Assembly (NCBI GenBank): GCA_937902125.1
Contig: CALDIB010000091.1
Coordinates: forward strand, 1-27,034
DNA from: an uncultured Treponema sp.
GTDB lineage: Bacteria > Spirochaetota > Spirochaetia > Treponematales > Treponemataceae
Reading direction: 5' to 3'
DNA length: 27,034 nt
Part shown: piece after piece, positions 1 to 7,448 of the stretch
How the letters are laid out: each line of letters starts with the position of its first letter
Numbering within the stretch: position 1 is the first letter of the stretch
The notes under the pieces: generated by a model
The model's input: the letters and a program-made list of their open reading frames with translations, nothing else
The model's database searches: none
What the model was told of the DNA's origin: nothing
Made by a program: the position numbers and the translations under genes

Positions 1-629
1 TAATGCGTCTTTTGTATAATCCATCTGGCAAGAAATTCTCCCTCAAAGAAATCAACGACCGCATAAACGAACTTCTCAAACAGTCAGTTAAATCAGATGG
101 CGTAATAAATCTCTTCTCTGATGTCGGCGAAAAAGTGAACCTCTTTGATCCGACCTTCCTTGAAAACATCTCAAAGATGAAAGAAAAGAATCTCGCTGTA
201 GAAATGCTAAAAAAACTGATTGCTGAACAGGTAAAAGTTTACAAGCGCACAAACCTTGTAAAATCCGAAGCCTTCAGCTCCCTCATTCAGCAGACTTTGA
301 ACCGCTACCTAAACGGAATGTTGACCAACGAAGAAGTGATTCAAGAACTATTAAAGCTTGCAAAAGAAATGCTTGACGCAAGTCAAGAAGGAAACAAGCT
401 TGGCCTTACAGACGAGGAGTTGGCCTTTTACGACGCCCTTTCAAAACCAGAAGCCGTACGCGATTTTTACACCAACGAAGACCTTGTTGCCCTTACAAAG
501 GAGCTTACCGAAACCCTCCGCAAAAACAAAACGATTGACTGGCAGAAAAAAGAATCAGTTCGCGCAAAAATGCGAATGCTGGTAAAACGCCTTCTCAAAA
601 AATACCGCTATCCGCCGGAAGGTAAGTAA
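1..629 (+). CDS. hsdR: Type I restriction enzyme R subunit, C-terminal part (5' end outside window)
   Basis: This is the C-terminal DUF3387-type helical region of a type I restriction-modification ATP-dependent translocase/endonuclease. The frame is open to the left edge, so the ATG at position 3 is probably internal. Recognised segments include YNPSGKKFSLKEIN, AVEMLKKLIAEQVKVYKRTN, RYLNGMLTNEEVIQELLKLA, ELAFYDALSKPEAV and KNKTIDWQKKESVRAKMR, all typical of HsdR tails. The ATPase and nuclease domains lie outside the window. The frame closes at TAA 627-629 right after the YPPEG motif. The same frame then continues with a family-like stretch (QCELWTDN), so this stop looks premature (see the pseudogene entry). 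The family call is from recognition and the truncation is inference. Confidence 0.85.
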   Translation, partial: MRLLYNPSGKKFSLKEINDRINELLKQSVKSDGVINLFSDVGEKVNLFDPTFLENISKMKEKNLAVEMLKKLIAEQVKVYKRTNLVKSEAFSSLIQQTLNRYLNGMLTNEEVIQELLKLAKEMLDASQEGNKLGLTDEELAFYDALSKPEAVRDFYTNEDLVALTKELTETLRKNKTIDWQKKESVRAKMRMLVKRLLKKYRYPPEGK

Positions 630-758
630 GACGCATTAAAAACCGTAATCAGCCAGTGCGAGCTCTGGACAGATAATGTGGCAGATTTTCCCGAAAGTCA
701 AATTTATTCCATCAAAGAAACCTCTAGCCTCTTAAAAGCGGCCGATTTCAGCCATTAG
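630..758 (+). pseudogene. Read-through remnant of the hsdR C-terminus after an in-frame stop
   Basis: Directly after TAA 627-629, in the same frame, 42 sense codons run to TAG 756-758. They begin DALKTVISQCELWTDN. HsdR proteins of this type normally continue from YPPEG into a stretch ending QCELW(T/A)DN, so residues 1-16 look like the missing tail. The codon at 627-629 would most simply derive from GAA (Glu) by one G-to-T change. The remaining 26 codons have no family match that I recognise. About 16 residues would be lost from HsdR, so activity may be kept. A sequencing error is an alternative. Confidence 0.6.
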
Positions 759-789
759 CGCTTCCGGCCCGCCATGGCCAAAATTGAAT

Positions 790-818
790 TTGCATTCCTA
801 GCAAAATTGGTGTATAAT
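790..818 (+). promoter_or_regulatory. Promoter of the MBL nuclease gene (leaderless)
   Basis: TTGCAT at 790-795, a 17-bp spacer, then a perfect TATAAT at 813-818. The ATG is at 827, 8 nt beyond the -10 box, so transcription should start within about 2 nt of the start codon. Confidence 0.75.
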
Positions 819-826
819 CGTAGGAT

Positions 827-2239
827 ATGGGCATTAAACTTTATTCGATGGGAGCCGCAGAGGAAGTCACAGGCTCCAAACATATTCTCGAAGTTGACGG
901 TCGCGCTTACATGATTGACTGCGGAGCCTTTCAGGGGCACAGGCGGGAGTCTGACGAAAAGAACCGCAATTTTGACTTTGACCACCAAAAGCTTGAGGCG
1001 GTGATTTTGACCCACGGGCATTTTGACCACTGCGGCCTCATTCCCCTTTTGGCAAAAAAGGGATACAACGGAAACATTTACGCCACCAGCGCCACCCGCG
1101 ACTTGGCCAACCTTGTGGTAATGGACAGCGCCCGCATTCAAGCGCGGGACGCGGAATATTTGGCGGAACAAGCCAAGCGAAAAGGGGAGCGCTTTACATG
1201 GAAGCCCATATATGACGAGCAGGACTGCATAAAGGCCATGAACCAATTCGTGACGGTTTCCTACAACAGAAAAATTTTCATCGGGCCAAACGTTTCCTTG
1301 GAATTTTTTGACGCGGGCCACATTTTAGGCTCCTCCTTCGCGTATTTCACAATCAACGAAGGAAAGGCCGACGAAACCCGAATTTTGTTCACCGGCGACT
1401 TGGGAAGAAAAAACAAGTCCATCGTCCGAGATCCTTCAACAACATTCCCTCCGCCGGACTACATCGTATGCGAAAGCACTTACGGAAACCGAAAGCACGA
1501 CCAAAAGGACTACGCGCTCAAAGCCCTCACCAGAATCATTCGTGAAACAATCGACAAAAAAGGAAAAATCATAATGCCCTCTTTTGCCATTGAGCGCACG
1601 CAGGAAATCATCTATCAATTGCACAAACTTGTGGACATGAAAAAAATTCCCCAGGTGCCCATTTACGTTGACAGCCCCATGGCCGTAAACGCGACGGTCA
1701 TTTTCCAATCCCATCCCGAATGTTACGACGAAAAGGTTTCGCAAGCCTTCCTTGTCCACCACAAAAACCCCTTTGGCTTCAACTCGCTTCAAATGGTGAC
1801 CAGCGTTGACGAATCAAAAGCCTTGAACAAAAAGCCCGGCCCAATGATTATTCTCAGCGCCGACGGCATGTGCGAGGCCGGCCGCATTCTGCATCACCTT
1901 GCCAACAACATTGACAACGAACGCAACACAATTTTGATAGTGGGCTACATGGCTGAAAACACTTTGGGCCGGCGCATTTTTGACGGCGAAAAAGAAGTCA
2001 AGATTATGGGCGACATGTATCAGGTTCGCGCCAAGGTTGAAAAAATCAACGCCTTCAGCGCGCACGCCGATTACGAGGAAGCCACAGAATGGCTAAAAGC
2101 GATTGACACCAGCCGGCTCAAAAAATTGTTCTTGGTTCATGGCGAAAAAGACGCGCAAGAATTTATGACAAACTATTTGGCGGAGAACGGATTCAAAAAC
2201 GTCCAATCTTCAAAATACGGAGAAAGCTACGATTTGTAA
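827..2239 (+). CDS. Metallo-beta-lactamase fold, beta-CASP RNA exonuclease-like protein
   Basis: A 470-aa cytoplasmic zinc-dependent nuclease of the YSH1/CPSF73-like beta-CASP group, expected to act on RNA. The N-terminus GAAEEVTGSKHILE is the classic family start. Zinc motif 2 is H63-G-H65-F-D67-H68 (THGHFDHCG). The DAGHILGSS and FTGDLGR motifs follow, then the beta-CASP segment (STYGNRKH through SPMAVNA and LSADGMCEAGR). The late NAFSAHADYEE and FLVHGE supply the C-terminal histidines. Length is normal for the family. The start at 827 fits the family N-terminus. A perfect promoter sits immediately upstream, leaving no room for a real 5' leader. The transferase gene begins on the base after its stop codon, so the two are co-transcribed. 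Its exact substrate cannot be told from sequence. Confidence 0.9.
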   Translation: MGIKLYSMGAAEEVTGSKHILEVDGRAYMIDCGAFQGHRRESDEKNRNFDFDHQKLEAVILTHGHFDHCGLIPLLAKKGYNGNIYATSATRDLANLVVMDSARIQARDAEYLAEQAKRKGERFTWKPIYDEQDCIKAMNQFVTVSYNRKIFIGPNVSLEFFDAGHILGSSFAYFTINEGKADETRILFTGDLGRKNKSIVRDPSTTFPPPDYIVCESTYGNRKHDQKDYALKALTRIIRETIDKKGKIIMPSFAIERTQEIIYQLHKLVDMKKIPQVPIYVDSPMAVNATVIFQSHPECYDEKVSQAFLVHHKNPFGFNSLQMVTSVDESKALNKKPGPMIILSADGMCEAGRILHHLANNIDNERNTILIVGYMAENTLGRRIFDGEKEVKIMGDMYQVRAKVEKINAFSAHADYEEATEWLKAIDTSRLKKLFLVHGEKDAQEFMTNYLAENGFKNVQSSKYGESYDL

Positions 2240-3691
2240 ATGCCTATGAAAGACGACATAAAAAAATTTGAGGTCTATTACTCAAAAAATTTCAACCGGA
2301 CAAGTTCGCTGCTTTCCGGTTTGACGATTATGGTGTTTGACGCGGCCATTTTGCTTTTGTCAATCGGAATTGGTTTTTTCTTGGTGAATTTAATCAACCA
2401 CCGCTTCATCAACTTTCGTTCCTTTGTAGACTATTACATTTACCTGCCGGCAATTCTGGCGGTTTTTTACGCGGCGGACTTGTATCCTGGAATTATGAAT
2501 TCTCCGGCGGAAGACGTAAAGCGTCTTTCAATTTGCGCTTTCTTTTGCTTTTGCGGAATAGCCTTGAGCATTTTTGTGGAAGACGCGGAGGACAAAGTGG
2601 CAATCGCCGTAGCCTTGGTTTTGGCCGTTCCCTTTGCCACAATCCTGCTTCCGGGAATGCGGGAAGCCGTCCGCCGCTTTTTTGGTTTGTTCAAATTTTG
2701 GGGCTTGCCCGCGGTGGTTTACTGTTCCGGAAATTCTGGCGACTTGGTAATCCAACGCTTTCTAAAAAATCCCTATCTTGGCTACCGCCCCGCTTTAATC
2801 GTGAACGATTCAATAAAGGCAAAAGGAAAGGCGGCGGACGACTTTATGGGCGTGCCGGTTCTTCCTCCGTCAGAGGAACTGTTTGACGCCATAAAAAGAA
2901 AAAAAATCAAGGTGGCCATTCTGGCCGGCTACAAAGGCGAAATTGACCAAATAAAAAAATTCTACCGATATGCGATTGTAGTTTCGGAACAGCTGAACAC
3001 GATGATGAGCGGAGCGCCCCACTTGCGCGACATCGCAGGAATCGTCGCCTTCTCCTCCACAAACTATTTGACAAAAATTCAGTCGCTTGTGGCAAAGCGC
3101 GCCTTTGACATAGCGATTATAATTTTCTCCCTGCCCCTGTCGCTTCCTGTTTCGCTTTTGGTCGCGCTCTTTGTAAAGCTCACTTCGCCCGGTCCGATTC
3201 TTTACGGACACAAGCGGGTGGGCCTTAACGGAAAAGAATTCAAGTGCTGGAAGTTCCGCTCCATGTTCACCGACGCGGACAAGCAGCTTGAAAAAATTCT
3301 AAAGGAAAATCCCAAAATGAGAAAGGAATGGGAAAAAGAGCGCAAGCTTGAAAACGATCCCCGCGTCACGCCCTTTGGAAAATTTATCCGAAAGACAAGC
3401 CTTGACGAGCTTCCCCAGCTTATAAACATTTTTATAGGACAAATGAGTTTTGTAGGCCCCCGCCCCGTAATGCAAGACGAGCTTGAGCGGTACGGAAAAA
3501 AGGCGGACTACATACTTTCTGTTTTGCCAGGGCTTTCTGGAATGTGGCAAACTTCCGGCCGCAGCGACACCGCCTACGAAGACCGCGTGACACTTGACGC
3601 CTATTACATTCAAAACTGGTCCATTTGGCTTGACATTTGGATTTTGATAAAAACAGTTTGGGTTGTCCTAGCCGGTAAAGGCGCGTACTAA
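2240..3691 (+). CDS. Undecaprenyl-phosphate sugar-1-phosphate transferase (WbaP/polyprenyl glycosylphosphotransferase family)
   Basis: A 483-aa membrane protein that should transfer a sugar-1-phosphate to undecaprenyl phosphate, the first step in polysaccharide or glycan repeat assembly. Four hydrophobic segments occupy roughly residues 25-145, followed by a soluble CoA-binding-like middle region (about 155-250). The C-terminal catalytic domain begins near 285 with KRAFDIAIIIFSLPLSLPVS. It contains SPGPILYGHKRVGLNGKEF, KFRSM, DPRVTPFGKFIRKTSLDELPQ, SFVGPRPV and PGLSGMWQTSGRS, all diagnostic. The ATG at 2240 abuts the upstream stop and a second ATG at 2246 is an equally plausible start. There is no good Shine-Dalgarno, so translation is probably coupled. 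The sugar is unknown. No other glycan genes lie beside it here. Confidence 0.88.
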   Translation: MPMKDDIKKFEVYYSKNFNRTSSLLSGLTIMVFDAAILLLSIGIGFFLVNLINHRFINFRSFVDYYIYLPAILAVFYAADLYPGIMNSPAEDVKRLSICAFFCFCGIALSIFVEDAEDKVAIAVALVLAVPFATILLPGMREAVRRFFGLFKFWGLPAVVYCSGNSGDLVIQRFLKNPYLGYRPALIVNDSIKAKGKAADDFMGVPVLPPSEELFDAIKRKKIKVAILAGYKGEIDQIKKFYRYAIVVSEQLNTMMSGAPHLRDIAGIVAFSSTNYLTKIQSLVAKRAFDIAIIIFSLPLSLPVSLLVALFVKLTSPGPILYGHKRVGLNGKEFKCWKFRSMFTDADKQLEKILKENPKMRKEWEKERKLENDPRVTPFGKFIRKTSLDELPQLINIFIGQMSFVGPRPVMQDELERYGKKADYILSVLPGLSGMWQTSGRSDTAYEDRVTLDAYYIQNWSIWLDIWILIKTVWVVLAGKGAY

Positions 3692-3710
3692 GGAATTACG
3701 ACGCGCGCAG

Positions 3711-3756
3711 TTTCAAAGTTACCTCGAAAAACTGAAGTTTTTCGAGGTTCCCTTAT
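3711..3756. repeat. Dispersed 46-bp palindromic repeat, copy A
   Basis: A perfect inverted repeat with 13-bp arms at 3721-3733 (ACCTCGAAAAACT) and 3736-3748, separated by 2 bp. It is flanked by TTTCAAAGTT on the left and TCCCTTAT on the right. The reverse complement of the whole 46 bp matches the element at 26980-27025, including both flanks, with compensating changes in the stem. It lies between two converging stop codons, and its right end contains the stop codon of the RM1 endonuclease. It has no T-tract directly after the stem, so it is not a standard intrinsic terminator. Confidence 0.8.
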
Positions 3757-4400
3757 ATGATTTTTCCTGACTCGGAAAGCTTCTTTTTTATGTTTCCCCA
3801 TTCGCGACCTAAATGATTTTTGACTTCCTTATACAAAGAAATCACAACCTTATCGTCAATCGGCTTATCAGCTCCTCTGACATCTGATTTTCGCAACACA
3901 AAAATTTGGTCAATTCTCGAATAGGCTGGATCTACAGACTGGTCAACTTCATATGTTTCTGAAACCATATAAAACTTTGCATAAGGATTCCCAGATTTTA
4001 TTTTTTCCGCTGTTGCGATTGAACCTTCTAACATCGTCTTGTCGATGTATGTTTTTGCCTCTATTGATACGATTGGGAGATTGATTTCTTTTTTAAAATA
4101 ACCGTTGACGCTTATTGTCAAAGGGCGATATATAGCATAATCTTGATCTTTTTGGTTTACGCCAATTGTCGGTTCTGTTACAAACTGCTTTAAATTTTCA
4201 CTGGAAAAATATAGATTGCTATACGCTTTGACCCCGCCGGAACTTAAATTCTCTGTGTCTAACTTTTTACGCATTTCGTCAATCAAATCTTCAAACAATA
4301 TGCATAGAAATTCTTCCAAAATGGTGGAACGCAACTTGCTTTGCGATGTGAATATCTTATCAAATTGCCCATCTCTAAAAGAATTGTAGTAATCATTCAA
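3753..4400 (-). CDS. Bpu10I-like type II restriction endonuclease, C-terminal (catalytic) part of a frame-split gene
   Basis: 215 aa carrying the nuclease core. Motifs I associate with the Bpu10I restriction endonuclease family include SQSKLRSTILEEF, VNQKDQDYAIYRPL, IVSIEAKTYIDKTMLEGS and ATAEKIKSGNPYAKF. The PD-(D/E)xK centre is most likely D87 with E114-A-K116 (residues of this piece). The only start available is TTG at 4400-4398 with no clear ribosome site. The N-terminal part of the protein is encoded in the overlapping frame (4393-4611). The two pieces add up to about the family's usual length of roughly 290 aa. One indel in the T4 run at 4399-4402 would join them. It therefore looks like one gene broken by a frameshift, or expressed by frameshifting or coupled re-initiation. 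Specificity is not predicted. Confidence 0.7.
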   Translation of the reverse strand: MNDYYNSFRDGQFDKIFTSQSKLRSTILEEFLCILFEDLIDEMRKKLDTENLSSGGVKAYSNLYFSSENLKQFVTEPTIGVNQKDQDYAIYRPLTISVNGYFKKEINLPIVSIEAKTYIDKTMLEGSIATAEKIKSGNPYAKFYMVSETYEVDQSVDPAYSRIDQIFVLRKSDVRGADKPIDDKVVISLYKEVKNHLGREWGNIKKKLSESGKII

Positions 4401-4611
4401 AAGCTTTCTCTTTTTCCTTGATTATTTTTTCTTCCGACTGATGAAGATTGATTTTCTTTAAGTTGGAAATGTAAGTTACATAAAGGCTCTCTAAGTTTTT
4501 TGCCGCGCTTTTATTATTTCCCTTTAACTTTGCGCGAATGTTGCTTCCATGAATGTAGTTTGAATTGCGTGAAAGTATATCATCTAATGTAAGCTTTTCA
4601 ATCTTGCTCAT
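4393..4611 (-). CDS. N-terminal part of the frame-split Bpu10I-like endonuclease
   Basis: 72 aa, Lys/Asn-rich and probably helical, ending KEKEKAFE at TGA. The ATG at 4611 overlaps the stop of the methyltransferase in an ATGA junction, as is usual for coupled restriction-modification genes. It has no recognisable domain of its own. Removing one T from the run at 4399-4402 would continue it as KEKEKA-LNDYYNSF into the catalytic piece. I therefore read it as the N-terminus of that endonuclease rather than as a separate small protein. A real two-polypeptide arrangement cannot be excluded. Confidence 0.6.
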   Translation of the reverse strand: MSKIEKLTLDDILSRNSNYIHGSNIRAKLKGNNKSAAKNLESLYVTYISNLKKINLHQSEEKIIKEKEKAFE

Positions 4612-5411
4612 GCAATCAACTCCTTTTGGATGCCTTGCCCAAAGAAATTTTCAAATCTTTTTTTCGCTATGTCAAAATATTTTTTATCTTTTTCGATTCC
4701 TATAAATCTTCTGTTTAATTTTAGCGCGGCAATCCCTGTCGTTCCGCTTCCCATGCATGGGTCAAGAATCATATCATTTTCATTTGTATATGTCTTTATG
4801 AGCCACTCATACAATGCCAATGGCTTCTGAGTTGGATGCAATTTCCCTTCTGTTTCCGCCGTCACAAAATATTGAACGCTTCGTGGATATCGCAAGCCGG
4901 AATCGTTTTTAACCAAGACAGCTTTTTCTTGCTTGCCATATGCCATAGTGTCGCGAACCGCGCGCCCTTTATTATATGGTGTTCCTTGAGTCATCTGCGG
5001 GTTGTAAGTACATTGCTTGTCGTAAAACACCACTATGTCTTCATGCGCGCGCATTGGCTGTTTTTTTGCATTTAGATAGCCAGTCGCTTTAGATTTTTCC
5101 CACACCATAGTATACTTAAATGTTCTGTAATTTGTTGAAATAAGGTAAGCTGTAAACGGCATTTGCGCTGTAGTAATTGTTGGAGTAGTATTCTTGCCAA
5201 TTCTAAAAGCCTCTTTCCAAAATTGTTCGTAGTCAATAACTTTATCCCATTCATTGCGTTTATTTAAAGTGCCGTATGGAAAATCGGTTATTATCGCGTC
5301 AATTGATGAAGGCTCTAAATCTGGAAGCCCTTTTTTTCCAAACATATTGCAATTGAGCAATTTAACATTGCCATGTTCGTAAATTTGCATACAAATTATC
5401 TCACTCGCCAT
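4608..5411 (-). CDS. Type II DNA methyltransferase, beta-class (N6-adenine or N4-cytosine), RM1
   Basis: A 267-aa SAM-dependent methyltransferase that should protect the site cut by the downstream endonuclease. The catalytic motif IV is D43-F-P-Y46, a variant of DPPY. It comes first, followed by the target-recognition region, HPTQKP at 192-197 (motif X region) and the SAM motif I DPCMGSGTTG at 217-226. This order marks the beta class. It is intact and of normal length. The start at 5411 is preceded by a strong promoter only 6 nt upstream. Base composition is more AT-rich than the flanking core genes, in keeping with horizontal transfer. The next gene starts inside its stop codon (ATGA). Confidence 0.88.
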   Translation of the reverse strand: MASEIICMQIYEHGNVKLLNCNMFGKKGLPDLEPSSIDAIITDFPYGTLNKRNEWDKVIDYEQFWKEAFRIGKNTTPTITTAQMPFTAYLISTNYRTFKYTMVWEKSKATGYLNAKKQPMRAHEDIVVFYDKQCTYNPQMTQGTPYNKGRAVRDTMAYGKQEKAVLVKNDSGLRYPRSVQYFVTAETEGKLHPTQKPLALYEWLIKTYTNENDMILDPCMGSGTTGIAALKLNRRFIGIEKDKKYFDIAKKRFENFFGQGIQKELIA

Positions 5412-5417
5412 TAAGAT

Positions 5418-5446
5418 ATTATATTACAAGACATTATTTTTGTCTA
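5418..5446 (-). promoter_or_regulatory. Promoter of the RM1 methyltransferase (leaderless), with internal dyad
   Basis: On the minus strand: TAGACA at 5446-5441, 17 bp, then TATAAT at 5423-5418. The ATG is 6 nt further on, at 5411. AGACA (5429-5433) and TGTCT (5441-5445) form an inverted repeat with a 7-bp gap that covers the -35 box and part of the spacer. It could be an operator for autoregulation. Confidence 0.75.
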
Positions 5447-5469
5447 GTATATATAATAAAAGTTAATTT

Positions 5470-6636
5470 TTACCGCAATCCTTTCACCATCAACTCAATG
5501 CGCTCCAAAGCGATTTTTATTTTGTCCACCGCAGTGGCGTAACACACGCGAATGTGGTCCTCGCCGCCCGCGCCAAAAACGCTTCCGGGAACGACGGCCA
5601 CGTTGTGTTCCTTAAAAAGGCGGGTGGCAAATTCCTCGCTGCTCAATCTTGTCGCGGAGATGTCCGGGAACATGTAAAAGGCGCCTTTGGGTTCAGGAAC
5701 AGGAAGGCCCATTTCGTTAAAGGCTTTTTCCATCAAGTTGCGGCGCTGCTGGTAGCTCACCCGCATTTTTTCAACTTCTTTCCAACCGCTTCTAAGTCCT
5801 TCCGCCGCGGCGTATTGGCTGAATATTGGGGCGCAAATTGTGTTGTATCCGTGAACCTTTACAATTTGTGACAAAAGCTCGCTGGGCGCGGCGATGTAGC
5901 CGATGCGCCAGCCGGTCATGGCGAAGGATTTTGAAAAGCCGTTCAAGATTATCGTGTAGTCCTTCATTCCGGGAAAAGAGCCGATGGAAACGTGCTCGCT
6001 TCCGTCGTAAACCAACTCGCAATAGATTTCGTCGCTAATCACCCAAAACTGATGTTTCTTTGCAAGCGCGGCGATTTTTTCCAATTCATCTTTGGGAATC
6101 ATTGTTCCTGTAGGATTGTTGGGAGAGCAAATCATCAAGGCCTTTGTTTTTGGCGTAATGAGTTTTTCGACAGCGGCGGCCGTGGGATAAAAGCCTGTCT
6201 TTCCTGTGTCCAGCGGAACGGCCTTGGCCTGGCAAAGTTCCGCCAAAGGAACATAGTTTACATAACAAGGCTGGCTCACGATTATCTCGTCGCCAGGATT
6301 GAGGATTCCCCGCAAAACCGCGTCAACGCCTTCGCTGGCCCCAACTGTAATCAAAATTTCGTTCTTGGCTTCGTAAGACATCTTGTAGCGCGCCAAGTAT
6401 TTTGAAATCTCTTCCCGCAGCTCAATCAGGCCCCAGTTTGAAGTGTAGCTTGTGTGGCCTTTTTCCAAATGGTAAAAGGCTTCCTCCCGAATCACCCAAG
6501 GCGTGGGAAAGTCCGGCTCGCCGACGCTCAAAGAAATGACGTCGTCGTGGCCGATGAGCATTTCAAAAAATTTTCTGATGCCGCTTGGAGGCGTGCGAAG
6601 CATTGAGGCTGAAAGCCTGTCGGGTCTTGTGTTCAT
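5470..6636 (-). CDS. PLP-dependent class I/II aminotransferase (PatA/AspC-like)
   Basis: A 388-aa cytoplasmic aminotransferase of fold type I. It shows SLSVGEPDFPTP near the N-terminus, the substrate/cofactor loop around YTSNWG, SPNNPTG at 171-177, SDEIY at 201-205 and the Schiff-base lysine K236 in NGFSKSFAMTGWRIGY. The late HIRVCYA carries the carboxylate-binding arginine. Length is standard. The ATG at 6636 overlaps the stop of the Lrp-type gene (TAATG), so the two are translated together and the regulator probably responds to a substrate or product of this enzyme. Amino-acid specificity is not readable from sequence. Aromatic, aspartate and alanine-type transaminases all share these motifs. 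Confidence 0.9.
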   Translation of the reverse strand: MNTRPDRLSASMLRTPPSGIRKFFEMLIGHDDVISLSVGEPDFPTPWVIREEAFYHLEKGHTSYTSNWGLIELREEISKYLARYKMSYEAKNEILITVGASEGVDAVLRGILNPGDEIIVSQPCYVNYVPLAELCQAKAVPLDTGKTGFYPTAAAVEKLITPKTKALMICSPNNPTGTMIPKDELEKIAALAKKHQFWVISDEIYCELVYDGSEHVSIGSFPGMKDYTIILNGFSKSFAMTGWRIGYIAAPSELLSQIVKVHGYNTICAPIFSQYAAAEGLRSGWKEVEKMRVSYQQRRNLMEKAFNEMGLPVPEPKGAFYMFPDISATRLSSEEFATRLFKEHNVAVVPGSVFGAGGEDHIRVCYATAVDKIKIALERIELMVKGLR

Positions 6637-7130
6637 TATGCCATCGCTCCTTCGCGCCTGTCTTTTTCATCTTCGACATAAATAACGTCGTTTTCTTTGT
6701 AAGTCTTTAGCACAAAGCAAGTTTTTGTGGAACGCACGCCTTCGATTGTGGCAAGCTTTTCGCTTACAAACATTCCCACTTCTTTAAGGGAATCTCCTTC
6801 AATCACCACCATAAAGTCGTAGCCGCCGCTCATAAGGTAAACGGATTTCACTTGCGGATAACGATAAATGCGGTCGGCGATTTTGTCAAAGCCGTGCTCC
6901 CGCTCAGGAGAAACTTGAATCTGAATTTGAACGCGAACCTTGTCGTCGGTTCCGGCTAATTTTTCTTTATTGATGACGGCGCCGTATTTTAAGATGATGC
7001 CTTCGTCTTCCATCTGCTTTATAACGCTTTTGACCTCGTCGGGACTTTTTTTTGTCATCGCCGCGATGTCCTCAACGCTCAAGCGCGCGTTTTGTTCGAG
7101 CAAGTTCAATATTTCTTCATCGTATTTCAT
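6636..7130 (-). CDS. Lrp/AsnC-family transcriptional regulator
   Basis: 164 aa if started at the ATG at 7130 (MKYDEEILNLLEQNARLSV), the normal family start. A TTG nine bases upstream is in frame but overlaps the promoter. The N-terminal winged HTH (LEQNARLSVEDIAAMTKKSPDEVKSVIKQMEDEGII) is followed by an RAM/AsnC ligand-binding domain (VRVQIQIQVSPE, YPQVKSVYLMSGGYDFMVVIEG). It is first in a two-gene operon with the aminotransferase. It probably senses an amino acid and regulates its own operon. The promoter lies immediately before the start codon. Confidence 0.88.
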   Translation of the reverse strand: MKYDEEILNLLEQNARLSVEDIAAMTKKSPDEVKSVIKQMEDEGIILKYGAVINKEKLAGTDDKVRVQIQIQVSPEREHGFDKIADRIYRYPQVKSVYLMSGGYDFMVVIEGDSLKEVGMFVSEKLATIEGVRSTKTCFVLKTYKENDVIYVEDEKDRREGAMA

Positions 7131-7138
7131 AAATTCCA

Positions 7139-7167
7139 AGTATAGCGTATTTTATGCATCATTGCTA
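7139..7167 (-). promoter_or_regulatory. Promoter of the Lrp/aminotransferase operon (leaderless)
   Basis: On the minus strand: weak TAGCAA at 7167-7162, 17-bp spacer, TATACT at 7144-7139, then 8 nt to the ATG at 7130. A short GGA lies before the ATG, but the predicted transcript would begin next to it. Confidence 0.6.
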
Positions 7168-7210
7168 GTAGTAAAAAAAACGCGGACTCAAAAGGCGGGT
7201 CCCAGCGACG

Positions 7211-7302
7211 AAAAAAAAATCCTTGGAGCCTCCCGTCGCCGCGTCACGGCTTGAGGCCTGCGGCCAAGCCGTTTGCTGACGGGTCCTTCCAAGTCTTTTT
7301 TT
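7211..7302. repeat. Large imperfect dyad, A-tract to T-tract (cruciform or bidirectional-terminator-like)
   Basis: Nine A at 7211-7219 mirror seven T at 7296-7302. Nested inside are CTTGGA/TCCAAG, CCCGTC (7232-7237)/GACGGG (7278-7283), and an inner hairpin ACGGCTTG (7246-7253)/CAAGCCGT (7265-7272) with GGCC-TGC-GGCC at its tip. Each strand presents a stem followed by a T-run. Yet both flanking genes start away from it, so it has no obvious transcript to terminate. Confidence 0.6.
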
Positions 7303-7419
7303 CTGTGTCTCATTCCTTCGGAATGAGGCCTCTCAAAGTATTGCGCTCAGGCTTTCAGCCTTCGGCACGGCTCCCGCCCTATTTGTCCGTTTTTATTTTC
7401 CCCATCTGCGCTAGCGCTA

Positions 7420-7448
7420 TAGCAAAAACGCGTGAAATGCGTTATAGT
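7420..7448 (+). promoter_or_regulatory. Promoter of shikimate kinase (leaderless)
   Basis: TAGCAA at 7420-7425 (the same weak -35 as the divergent Lrp promoter), 17-bp spacer, TATAGT at 7443-7448, then 6 nt to the ATG at 7455. Confidence 0.6.

Noticed and set aside
755..1321. 188-aa open frame on the minus strand inside the MBL nuclease
   Set aside because: It is antisense to a gene with intact zinc motifs, has no family features, and arises from GC-rich codon bias.
3721..3748. Palindrome A as a plain intrinsic terminator for the transferase gene
   Set aside because: There is no T-tract after the stem, and the element with its flanks is repeated elsewhere, so I list it as a repeat.
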